DNA from: Oegoconia quadripuncta
Lineage: Eukaryota > Arthropoda > Insecta > Lepidoptera > Autostichidae
Direction of reading: 5' to 3'
NCBI GenBank assembly: GCA_949316235.1
Contig: OX438750.1
Coordinates: 21,206,865 to 21,270,864, forward strand
Length of the DNA: 64,000 nt
A program made the translations under genes and the position numbers. The notes below the pieces were generated by a model. The model had not been told where the DNA came from. It saw only the letters and a program-made list of their open reading frames with translations, and did no database searches. Positions within the stretch are counted from its first letter, which is position 1, and every line of letters starts with the position of its first letter. This document shows, one piece after another, positions 23,461-34,395 of this stretch.

Positions 23461-23644
23461 GGGCAATAAACTATAGGCACTTCGATGACTGACTGAAACG
23501 TTTATTGCCCGTGGTCCGATCGCCGAGTTCTACTGGTCGATCCATGGGCAATTGTTTTTGCCTGTGGTTCTATCAATCGGACCACGGGCAAATCAAATTG
23601 CCCGTAGTCCTATCAGTAGTACTAAGGGCAACTTCGTTTACCCA
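23461..23644. repeat. TTGCCC/GGGCAA hairpin array, long copy
   Basis: Three consecutive hairpins each start TTGCC and end GGGCAA: 23505-23551 (47 nt), 23558-23591 (34 nt) and 23598-23631 (34 nt). In addition TTGCCCGTGGTCCGAT (23505-23520) is perfectly inverted at 23576-23591, and GGGCAATAAAC (23461-23471) is perfectly inverted at 23500-23510. CGTTTA occurs at 23499-23504 and 23635-23640, as in the copy at 16347. There is no coding capacity and I know no named family. The two copies flank the RhoGEF-like exons. Confidence 0.6.
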
Positions 23645-24249
23645 ATACGGCTTGAGCTAAGACTAGTTGAGCTAAGACTAGTAACGAATTAGTCTCTGGC
23701 TGTCTGTCGCGCCCCTTTTCCCCCCGTACGCCCGCACTTTTCCGTCATCTTTCTTGTCTGGAATAGCTGGAGAATCTATAAAGGAGAGCATAGCATCGTT
23801 TTTTCAGACAAGAAACGCCCCTGGTTTTCTTTGCTGAATGACACGGTCAGGGAGCATAAAGCATAAAGCCGCCGCATAAAGTCAGTAGCTGGAATCCCAA
23901 CTTGACTTCTAGGACATCCGATTTCAAAGGATTAACCACCTCAGCTGCCAATCCAGTCGAGCGAGATCGAAAAATGTCGAATATCGAAGTGATTAGGCCT
24001 GCCATTCAGATAACAAGCTGGACTTGCCGGGAAAGCCGATATTCACGTCGGTGATTGTAATATTGGGAAATGGCGCTTTCAAGATGAAGTTATATAGAAG
24101 ATAAAGTCAATGCGAGATATAGTCTTCCCGATAATAATACCATTATGGATAATAACATAAAATAGGCACATGTTATGCTAACCACAGCGTGTCAACGGTG
24201 TCATGTCAGTGGTAATTGGCGATGCTACGGTGTTAAATTATATATATAT
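23645..24249. other. Non-coding stretch with a 15-bp tandem duplication
   Basis: TTGAGCTAAGACTAG occurs twice in direct tandem (23652-23666 and 23667-23681), right beside the hairpin array. No gene is supported in the rest. Confidence 0.45.
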
Positions 24250-24478
24250 TTTTTATGCACAACGGGTTAGCACTTGACCTCAATCACACCTGATGTTAAG
24301 TGAAGATGAGGCCGAAGATGGAAGCGTACTGACCCGGAAACCCAAATATTTGGGGAATTGGCTATCTTATACAACCGGATAACAATACTATTAACATTGC
24401 TGTTTGGCGGCAGGTTTAAATAAGACGGTGGTAGCTAGCCAGGCGGACACTTAAATTGCCCTACCACCAACCCAACCA
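24250..24478 (-). repeat. Poly(A)-tailed SINE/LINE-tail repeat, copy 2
   Basis: Same order of blocks as at 18229 and 29371: T-rich head, CACTTGACCTCAATCACACC, AAGTGAAGATGAGGCCGAAG, GGCGGCAGGTTTAAATAAGA and GGTGGTAGCTAGCCAGGCGG. Several point differences indicate an older copy. Confidence 0.6.
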
Positions 24479-27173
24479 TGTAATATAGAAAGCAAAGATG
24501 TTTTAACTAAGTACCGTGCAAGTATATAAAAATAGTGGCAACCCTACAGAACGTCAGTAACGCGTGATGGTACGATTTGCCGTTCGCCGCGCTAAACCAA
24601 TCTGCTGTCGCCTTTGCACTCGCCCGCGTCGCACCGTCCGTGTTGACTGCGAATACAATACTGACTCATTATCATCGTCATAACATTTTATACAACGTAA
24701 AGTAAACTTAAATATAATTTAATATTTTAGGTACCAAACTTTAAAATAGCTTTATCTATCACTAATTGGATATCAGCTCTATGAGGTATAAAGCTTGACT
24801 TTCGTAAACTTAACTTAATATTAACAGACTAATAATAAATAATTAGTTTATGAGGTAACTACCAATGATCGAAGAACGATGTGATGACGTAACAGCGAAC
24901 TTATCCAGCCCCTCTGATAATTCTTAATCAAATCGTTCTTATTACAAATCTATCGTTCTATCAATAGTGATATATTGCAATAGTGCAATTAATAGTAATT
25001 GCATCGGTTAATAAGCAGATTAGAGTTTAATTTGATAACGAAATATGCAAGGATAGAAAGGCAATATCGATTCACTACACATTTTTATAGAAGAGAGTAC
25101 AGGAGGGGTGTGATTTTTGAATTTTCACCATTGATTCAAAATCACAATCGGAAACAATTATACAAATGTGTTTTCTAATGGTTCTGCTTTTCCATATTTT
25201 TAAGTCACTCGAAAACTATTGCCTATTTTGTCAAAAAGTTACACGAATATAATGTTCGTGTCAACTTACCGTCAAGAGTGTCAATCAAGACGTCCTAAGA
25301 TTATTCGGATTTCGGAAACGAATGAGTTGGCCTCGTCGGTGCGGTGCGAATTTTCAAAAATGCGAACTTTGGAAAAGGAAACTTGAATCAATAATTTTCG
25401 CATTCGCGTTCAAAAGCGAACGAACCAACAATCGCTTTCTGCTATAATTTCCTGCGCGAAACCCACCCGATGCTATACCTTCAATACTGACGCTCGATAT
25501 CGAAAACCAGTAAACTTTCAATGTTACGCACATTATAGAGACCATAAGTGTATTTATTTATTTAAGTCATATATTTCTCGTTATTATCACAGTGTGTTGG
25601 TGCTCGAATAAAGACACCTCTGAAATCGCCATTTATGTTATTTGATATCCCGATCGTACTTTACAATGAAAATGGTTGCCCACTAGGTACCTACTGAATT
25701 GTGAGAAGTGTCCGTGACTGGTTTTGACGTGGACTTGTGAGTATGAGATGATATCGTGAGATTATCCGAAAATATCAGACTTGTGTACAATCTATGTTCA
25801 ATTACTTACCTATTAATTAAAATAAATTAGTACACGAAAAAGGCGATTTAAAAATCCTGGCTTGTCATAAAAAAGCCCTCAACGAAATTTGCAATAATAA
25901 CGAAAATATGAAGAATAACAATATATTTATAATTACCAAAAATATGTAGGTAATAAAAATAAATAAATAAAATATAAAAATGGCGGATTATTTCGTTTTA
26001 TTTATATTTGAATAAGAGGGATTTCTTTAATTGAAACTATATAACTTTATTTCGACTGACAATCCGTCAAAGAGTAAACTGTAAGAGGACAGAGCTACAA
26101 CAGTTGAAAAATTCACAAGCTGATCTTCGACAGGGCTTAACTTCGACACCTCTAGCAGGTCCACCAGGTTTGGCCTAATTTTCTCTGAAAATCGAATGTG
26201 ATTAAGGTCAGGTGCCAGTCTAACATGATTAAAACCACATGTGATGTAAAGGAAAGATAAGATCAAGGTGGTACAGGCGGTGTCCAAGTTCGGTCCTGTC
26301 GACGTTCAATCTTGTCGAATTTCCCTCTGTCGAAGGTCCAACCTGTTGCAGAATATTTTTCACGAGATAATATGCAATTATTCCAGTCTAATGGAATACT
26401 AAATTTTACAACAAGGTGGAATTTTTAATTTAACCTTCGAAATTCCATGACATTGATAACATTTATTAATTCACTCTTAATTTCCAAAATATACTCTTTA
26501 TTTCGGTTTTAATTGACTTACCCACTTAACAATGAAAATACTTGCGCTATATTAAGTGATAATTTTCCGATATTTTTTGTTTTTCATTTATGTCTACTCT
26601 CGCATACATCTACATTTTCTAATATAAATCACCACTATCTGTATTAAGCTTATAGTGTAGATCTATTTTGTGAGCATGTATTTCAGCACATTTATGTAGC
26701 ACTATCTTACTTAACACAGTAAATTACAATCTCAACATAAACGCGAACCCAGCACTAGAAGTGTCGGCTCGTGGCCGGAATGCTAAACGATCAACGCCGT
26801 GTGAGCGCTAGACGCCGCCTGCGCATAGGCATTCCACTTACATATCTACAAACAACTCTGAAGATCAATTTTTGAAATAATGGTGCGCTTTGTACTGATT
26901 TCTTAAAATGCTTATATTATTATATGTATGACAATACTGACTAAACTAAAAATTAATGCTTTAAAACGAATACTAAATCTCAAATATAATCAGTGCAAAA
27001 AATTAAAATATTTTTCTTTTAAACCGAAAGATAATAGAATATTCGGTAACCTGGACTTCCAATGCATTGGTACAAATACGGAAATTGTACCAATGTGGCG
27101 GAAGGCATATTGCCATGCCTGACAAGGTACCTACATGTTTATGTTAGTACTTACCTATTGTAACTATGACATG
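24479..27173. other. Non-coding stretch, no gene seen
   Basis: No splice-supported coding region. The minus-strand frame at 26027-26287 reads smoothly but has no ATG and no recognised family. Around 26285-26350 a degenerate 16-17 base motif (CCTGTCGAC, CTTGTCGAA, TCTGTCGAA, CCTGTTGCA) is repeated about four times. A GC pocket (GACGCCGCCTGCGCATAGGC) lies near 26810. Confidence 0.4.
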
Positions 27174-27213
27174 TGTAATGCAATAAATATATGAATGAAT
27201 GAATGAATAAATA
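27174..27213 (+). repeat. LINE 3' tail with (ATGA)n
   Basis: GTAATGCAATAAATATATGA leads into GAATGAATGAATGAATAAAT: an AATAAA signal followed by a tetranucleotide run, as at non-LTR 3' ends. The upstream 150 bases may be its 3' untranslated region; no coding remnant is clear. Confidence 0.4.
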
Positions 27214-28149
27214 GAATCGTGATGATGTACCCTATCTTCTGATGCCCCTATTGTAGTCCTTAACAACTTTTCCCACTTTGACTCCTACGGCCTTTTTGTG
27301 ACGTAACCAATCTATGACACTTGGTCTGTCACAACGAATCTAATGGTGCCGTATTGATTCAAATCCATCCAGCCATTTAGATGCTACGAGAATAAAGAGT
27401 CTCCATACTTACATAGGCGAGAAAAATAACCCGTATTTGTAGCCGGTTAAAAAATAATGGAGGAGACACGACACTGTAGAAGTTTGTAGACCGTACGTAC
27501 ATATTCGCACGTTACGAGAGTTTTAAGATCTGCTGATTAACCCAACACTCGAGCCAGGCGCATTCAGGATATTAGGATAACAACTTGACTGTAGATAGCC
27601 ATCTTCGCTAGTACGAGCATTTAACACTATTTGCATCTATTTAACAAGAACGCAAGATTGTCCTTTATCGGCGAATATTGCTTGGACATTAAGTGTTTAC
27701 ATATATCCATAGAAACATATGAACGCTAGGGCGTTTGATTGTTTGAAAAACAATGTTTTCTCAGTTCAGAGTCGTTATGTAAAAGTTGTAATGCATTTTA
27801 ATGCATTATTCATCGAATCGTCTTTCCGTAAGCGAGGAGATCCGTGGGTGGTCACTTGTAAAACTTAGCATAACGGCCATGGCAATTGACAAATAAAATA
27901 AACTCTCCACAGAGATTTGCGTTTTGAATTGGCATCACCATCGCATCGGCGCGTCCGCTCCGGACGTGCCAACATTCAGCGGATACTTTTACTCTCCACA
28001 AAGTTCTCGGCTAAGTCGCACTTTGCGTAATATTTGTGTAAATCTCAAACAAAGACTAACTCTAGAAGTAAGTCTCATAGATTATCTGTAGAAATTAGGA
28101 TGTATTTGTGTAATACAGTAGGTATTTTGATTATTTTTCTACAAATCAT
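27214..28149. other. Non-coding stretch, no gene seen
   Basis: AT-rich with a small CG-rich pocket near 27945-27975 (GGCGCGTCCGCTCCGGACGT, partly palindromic). No coding exon is supported. Confidence 0.4.
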
Positions 28150-28243
28150 AAGGGTCTAGAGAGAATCGGCTACTCTTCGTCCTAAAAAGTTCGCGATAAA
28201 AAATATTTTCACGCGAGCGAAGTGGCGGGCGGAAAGTTAGTTA
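28150..28243 (+). repeat. Lep1-like repeat, 3' fragment
   Basis: GTTCGCGATAAAAAATATTT, CACGCGAGCGAAGTGGCGGG and CGGAAAGTTAG correspond to the 3' third of the elements at 5081-5540, with the terminal CTAG changed to TTAG. Confidence 0.5.
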
Positions 28244-29370
28244 ATAAAACCGTAGCAAGGAAAAGGTAATAGGTATAATAAATATTTTTTATACAAAGTG
28301 ATTATTACAGCGATCATTTACAATATTTCAGTATTAAGTTTATTAAAAATTTCACATCCACATACGAGCACAATCGTTCGGTCCCACTCCTTAACAAAAT
28401 GGTAACTAAAAATATATAAGTATGCGAGTAAGTCATTTTTTAATCGGATTCTTAACTATAACTGGTTTGCGTAAGCTGCGACATATACAGCAGATAATTT
28501 CGCGGTGTGACGTGCCCTCCATAATCACAAATGCTTGTACAATAGACTGGACCCATTTACTTGCCGCATTTCGTAATAACTCCTCTCTGGCGAGGATCAA
28601 AAGCAAGTAGTCTTAGTATAGGTATTTCCATCTACATAATAATATAGATATCGCTATGACAAGTCGTTAACATTGAAAAGATAGGTATAAAAAATTCACA
28701 ACATTATAATATACAACTTCTGAAACGAACAGTTAGAAAGTTAGTTGAACAAAATACCACAGAGTAATAAAGAACTAAGTTATGCTATTACAGTAGATAC
28801 GTTATTACTTAAAAAAAAAAAAAAAAAAAACAAATAATGCGTAGTCCTAGTTGAATTAACTGGATTAGTAGGAAAATATTAGGACCTATTAAATTGGCGT
28901 TTTGTATGAAGAATTTCATTTAGACTGTTTTCTCCATACAAACATTTTTGATTTTTTTTTGGGAACGGTAAATCCAAATTTAGCTAAACTTTGTGTGTAT
29001 TATCGGATAATATTAAGTTAAGTATAGGCAGCGTTAATTTTTAATAGTGACCGCTTTATAAAAGTTTCAGCGAATCTAAGAAATGATTATGGCAAGCACA
29101 TGAAAAGAGCTCTGTTCAAATTTTTTTTATTATGTGATTTAGCCCAGAAATTAAAAAATATTTCATGTGAAACCTTGAAATAATATTCCATTTTCCAAAT
29201 AAAAAACAAATTTGGATATAGCTTTGAAAATCGCAGGAATTGATACATATGATTAACGAAGAAAAAAAACTCCAATTTCATAGGTAAAGACCCAATATTA
29301 ATGAAATTCGTGGAGAGTATAGGTTCATCATGTGTACTAGATATTACCATATAAATGAATGCCAATATCC
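28244..29370. other. Non-coding stretch, no gene seen
   Basis: Contains an A-run at about 28809-28830 and AT-rich sequence. The frames at 28422-28610 and 29087-29422 are uninformative; the latter runs into the adjacent repeat. Confidence 0.4.
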
Positions 29371-29622
29371 TTTTTTTTTTTTTTTTTTTATGCACGACGG
29401 GTTCGTACTTGACCTCAATCACACCTGATGTTAAGTGAAGATGAGGTCGAAGGTGGAAGCATACTAACCCGGAAACCCCAACACATTTGGGGGACTGGCT
29501 ATCTTATCTCTGACAACCGAAACACAACAATGCTTAACATTGCTGCTTGGCGGCAGATTTAGATAAGATGGTGGTAGCTAGCCAGGCGGACATTTTAATA
29601 TGCCCTACCACCAACCAATCCT
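29371..29622 (-). repeat. Poly(A)-tailed SINE/LINE-tail repeat, copy 3
   Basis: The most complete copy of the family: a T-run (29371-29389), then GCACGACGGGTTCGTACTTG, CCTCAATCACACCTGATGTT, CCCGGAAACCCCAACACATT, GCTTGGCGGCAGATTTAGAT, GTGGTAGCTAGCCAGGCGGA and GCCCTACCACCAACC. Read on the minus strand it ends in poly(A). All three copies in the window share this orientation. Confidence 0.65.
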
Positions 29623-32600
29623 ATCCTTCTTCTTTTCTTAGCGGGTCGATGGCAAAAACATCAAATTATAAATTTCCTTAAAAATAATAAACTATAAATA
29701 AAAATGCTCATTCGCGAATTTGGTTTTTGTTTTTATACTGGCGTCAGCAAGTTTCCATCTCAGGTCCCATAAAATAAAACTTATACGAGGTCGAGAGACT
29801 TAACTATCATACTTTGGTTCTTCTTCTCATGACCGTGCCATTTTATATGGGTTGTCATTCGTTTTGAACCTCAGTAAATCCGATTTAACGTTGAGATTTT
29901 CTACCAGCATTTGAAAATTTCTTGTCCGAGACGTGTGGATATAAATTTTATTGAAACGTGAAAAACCATAAACTTAACATGAGAATTTATTTATGCCTTC
30001 TCCAGATAAAGTCAGTTTTATAGTCAGATTCTTGTAATTTCTATTTAAGCGAAACTACGTAATAGTGAAAACCATTTGTATAATTTCTTAAATTCATTAA
30101 TGATTAGCTTAATGTGACTAATAGCAATTATTTTGGTCCTTATATAGCAGCAGCTGCCCACGTTGTGCCTAATTAGGTAAAAAATAATCGTCCTCTGACA
30201 ACATTTTAGTGAGTTACTATAGCCACGAGTCGTTATGGAAGTGAACATTAAATAAAATATTTATATATTGGAACAAACAGTTATTATTTGTGAGTGTGTA
30301 CGTTCGATACTGGGTGTTATATCCCTTTACGAGTTACCTTTAAAAGCTAAATGGAGTAAATAACGGTTGAAAAGATAAATGAAACGAAGTTTTACAACAC
30401 TGTGGTCAGGTTGATTCGTAATTGTTTTAATGGAGCCAGTTTACGTATCCCTAGCAATAGCAATCAACCTCTAACGGGACTCAAGTTAACTCACGTCGGA
30501 CAGAACAAGCACACGAACATAAAACTGAAGATAAGAAACATAATTGTACCATACTTCAATTAAAATCACCTAGCTGAAAAAACACTTCAACACGGAGATG
30601 TTCCACTTTGACTGGTTGTACTTAGGCATAATACTTATAGATACTCAATTGTTCGTTTTGCTTGACATCTTCTTAATTTAAGGAAAGTTATGACTTTATG
30701 ACAAACAAATACATTGTTCAACGTGCGCAGTAATTAGTCTGATCACACACACAGCTCATAGACAACTTAAAACAGGTGAGGGGCATCTGTGCTAGAAGAG
30801 ATGATTCAATAACAAAGCAGAATAACAGAACAGATGTCCGAAAACTTCAAATCAATTATTAGCTAATCCTGCCAGCTCATTACACTTGATTTGTTCTGTC
30901 AAGGACAACCTTGGTAGGGCCAATCGAAATCTGCTCATTCGTCAGCTAGTTGACATGAGCTGTGTGGTAGATGGTCCGATTAGTTATTGCTCTAATGTAA
31001 CTTCCCAAAATCAAATCGACTGTCGACACTCGACTTAACTACAGAATTTACTTAAGACTCTGAAGACTGAGATGAACATTTTTAGATTCTCAAAAAGGAA
31101 TAAACGAGCAAGTTTGTAATTGATTGATTATCTTTTAAAGTAATCTCACAAAACTACCAAAATATCATGGCGTCACCCATTCGAACCATACTAGTGCAAT
31201 ACACTCACTCTTCTTTGATGATCTCTTCCAGCACCTTTTCGTAAGTATATCGCTTCTTCAGCTTATAGATCACTACAAGGGTTGCTTATTGATTACGGAA
31301 CCCTAGAAATGGAATTCTTTAGTAACCAGAATTCTGTTTTTGAATTAGAAACTATTTTTATGGGTCATATAAACAGGCTAGATTTAAAAAAATCAGTGCT
31401 GGGTACCTATAATTGTAATGGAAATACAAAACGGGCCTGTTCAAAATGTTGTGGTATGTGCATATGCTACTCTTTAACTATGGTGGACCAACAAGAGTAG
31501 TCTCATTTATGTTCAATGTATCAATGTTAAAGGATGTAAAATATTTAAGTACTTATATGTCTGCACGCCCGTTCATACAGACCTACTGATGATGATACAG
31601 AAATGCCGTTCATCATTCAACGTAATATTAACAGTTGATGATGACATACTTTACTTACAATGATTTGTATTATGAACAGACAGACAAAATTAATTCTCAG
31701 TATTGCCAGTGCATTAGCGGCGGTGCGTGCGCGCCGGCCCGGCCGCCCCTCCCAGTTCTGCTTTCTACACGCGCGATTTCACTCACCGACGACGAAGCTG
31801 CTTTTTGTGTACGGGCACACGCGATTTTTCACAAATACTCACCATCTTGGCACCTGTGGCACCTGTTACGACGTTGCACCGCGGTCAAAGACAGTTTTAC
31901 GTAATAGATGAGGGCTGGAAAACTTCATAAGGATATTCTAAATAGTCCGATTGACGGTTGTGTTTTCGTATTGTTTGAAGGAAGTACCTATAGCGTCAAT
32001 CATCTCATCTCATTGTAACCAACCATAATACGATAGACAAAATTTTTATTCCGTCACTTTGAGGAGCAGACATCATTATTATACGTCCTTTAGCTGTCTG
32101 TCTGGGACAATAGGCTCCATTGGGAAGACATGTGGGGTAAGATGATGAGAGTCCTTCAGGAGTGGTCAGCAAAAGTTTTCTCAACAAAATTCTTTAATTG
32201 TCTCTCTCGACTCGAGATCAATAACAGATAATGTTTTTTGCTCGAGCTATTTGAAGATCTCAATTCCTTATTAAGTTCAGTTGTCTGTGAACTATTTCAG
32301 CCTTCTGTCGAGTATATAGATTGAGATTAAAAGTAACTATAGGAATACTTCAGAAGAAAAGTCGTGCTCGATTCAGTACTTTTCTTTTGACTACTCTCGA
32401 CGAATGTGGAGTCTATCACCTCATCTTTCAAGTCTTAGTTGCAAGGCAACATTTTTACAAGATTTTCTGTTCCGGATGTTTGAGGACAATGATCTGATAT
32501 CAAGTTGAGTGGTTTCATTTCTGAACAACAGTTCGAAGGTATATAGCATTTATCTTAATTAGTTACATTAGTAGCAAACAATGATACACAAAGCTGAGGT

Positions 32601-33419
32601 GGCTAAAGCGCTTCTATTCTAAATTCGATGGTGATCAAAGGCGCCGATTATGTAAAAAAGGAAATCCTTTACAAATGTTATGTATTTCCTATGGAATCCA
32701 AAACAGGAAATTCTTTACGATAAACGTATTTTACTCTGCTAACCAGTAGTCTTGGTACACGATAGGGATTTAAATTGTGCGGTGCTTACAATAGGATTCT
32801 TTAAGTGTTTGTTGCGCGCGGCTGCGCATTATCTGACTGCCCGCCGGCCGCCCCTTGCAGAGGCTGTCGCGGCGCGGGCGCAACCGTGAGTCATAACATA
32901 ACATAACACAACTGACTCAACTCCACTGATCTGACTAACACTAACCCCTTTGCCACCTTCTTGATTTGGTATGTTGGTTTCGAAAGCCATAAGTATAACT
33001 TGATACTTACTTCAAGAACTTTGACATCAACGGCATTACATCCCCACTGAAGGGTCCCAACGTTCCAAGCTTTAATCCACTATGCGGGCCCATTACGGAT
33101 TGGTGGATTTGTATCAGACTATGTGGTCACCTGGCAGTCAGTGCTCTCAAGCTCACACAACATTCTTATGATTACAACTAGGGATCATCCATCCAAGAAC
33201 TGCCCGCGTCAGACGAAGACATTAGATTGAGTGTATACTTTATGCGTTCCAATTGAAAATGAATAGCAAATGTTACTGCGCTACGAGTGCTTCAAGAGCT
33301 TAGTTACTATGTTTTGAGTCAGTTATCCCCTCGAAGTATGCATTCTTTAAGGTTGATTATCCATAAAAATTTTAACTCTTCTCAAATTTCAGAGAAGTGT
33401 ACATGTCCTTGAGCCTCTA
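29623..33419. other. Non-coding stretch, no gene seen apart from a possible microexon
   Basis: Intron-like sequence. GC-rich pockets occur at 31720-31760 and 32810-32885. Short frames at 31282-31930 and 32005-32187 have no motif. The possible 25-nt exon at 32861-32885 is listed separately. Confidence 0.4.
32861..32885 (+). other. Candidate 25-nt microexon
   Basis: A textbook-like acceptor (branch-like CTGAC, then CCCGCCGGCCGCCCCTTGCAG ending 32860) is followed after only 25 bases (AGGCTGTCGCGGCG ... CAACC) by a consensus donor GTGAGT at 32886. In phase 0 it would encode RLSRRGRN. It does not continue the DH domain of the upstream RhoGEF-like exon, so it may belong to an alternative transcript or be fortuitous. 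Confidence 0.25.
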
Positions 33420-33895
33420 CAGAGCGTGATAAAATATAATTTCAATCAAAATGTAACAAATGACAAATAACCACTATAATTACTTCGGTAAGCAACCTAC
33501 TAGATTAATCGCTTTCAATTGCCTTCATCATCATCATATCAGCCACAGGACGTCCGCTGCTGAACATAGGCCAATGTTCAATAGTCTTACAAATAATTAG
33601 TTTAATCCCATAATATTTGATATCGTTTAAGAAGAAGATGCTTGGAACCTCTTGGTTTGTGATTGCATCTAATATCCCGAAATAATATCGTTCTCATCCC
33701 ACAGGTCTCAAAATATACGTAATATTTTCAACTGCATATGAAAGCCTCTCCAGAGGAGCGATGGAAAATGATAAATTTTCCATGGGCGAATTAGCCTTAA
33801 TTTGCTGAAGTATAACCACGAATTATGAAAAACATTCTTCCAACAGTAGGAGTATCTATTGCGTGACATATCGTAAAAATAATTTTGTTCTCCTT
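33420..33895. repeat. Diverged duplication, left unit
   Basis: This segment aligns, with gaps and many substitutions, to 39985-40310. Shared stretches include ATTACTTCGGTAAGCAACC versus ATTGCTTCGGCAAGCATCC, AACCTCTTGGTTTGTGATTG versus AACCTTTTAGTTCATGATGA, and ATCTATTGCGTGACATATCG versus ATCTATAGCATGACATCTCG. A SINE fragment (33520-33580) interrupts the left unit. The retrotransposon and its flanking repeats now separate the two units. Confidence 0.5.
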
Positions 33896-33898
33896 ACT

Positions 33899-34018
33899 TT
33901 TGCAATATTACTGCAGGAATACCGACAAACCATGAAACATCTGGAATTATGATAGTGTATACACTTACAACTCTTGAAATCGACTAAACTCAAATATTCC
34001 TAAAGACTTTAGAAATGT

Positions 34019-34020
<2 letters not shown>
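33899..34020. repeat. Long direct repeat, left copy (putative target-site duplication)
   Basis: About 122 bases, from TTTGCAATATTACTGCAGGA to TAGAAATGTTA, identical to 39854-39975. It directly abuts the poly(T) run that marks the 3' end of the minus-strand retrotransposon. I found no mismatch on reading the two copies side by side. Confidence 0.9.
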
Positions 34021-34053
<33 letters not shown>

Positions 34054-34395
34054 AGGAGAAACGCTCATGCTTATCCGCCCTCCTCGAGGGAGGGGGGCGG
34101 ATTATGTCGGACTCCGGCACAGAAGGTGCCGGCCTACCGACTAAAAACTCCTGGGTGTTCCTTCGGGCGCACCGTTTTCGGCGTGGCCACGGGTACCAAC
34201 TCGGTATTCGTCCGCAGCCACGCCAGCGCGGTGCCCGCCGCCAGGGCAACAGCGGCGGCGGGCCCACCTCTGGGCTGGAGCAGGGAGGAATCTCCTGGTC
34301 CAACCACCTCAAGAAGGCGCGTGGGAACACCACGCGCGCCTTCTCGCGAGGCTTGCGTGTGGGTGGTGACTCCCCCGAGTCACCACCCAGCCTCG

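Noticed and set aside
26027..26287. Minus-strand frame of 86 codons with protein-like composition
   Set aside because: It has no ATG, no recognisable family and no splice pair, and it overlaps repeat-like text.
31231..31239. A 9-base segment between CTTCCAG and GTAAGT as a microexon
   Set aside because: Such short intervals between splice-like words are expected by chance, and there is no frame context to support it.
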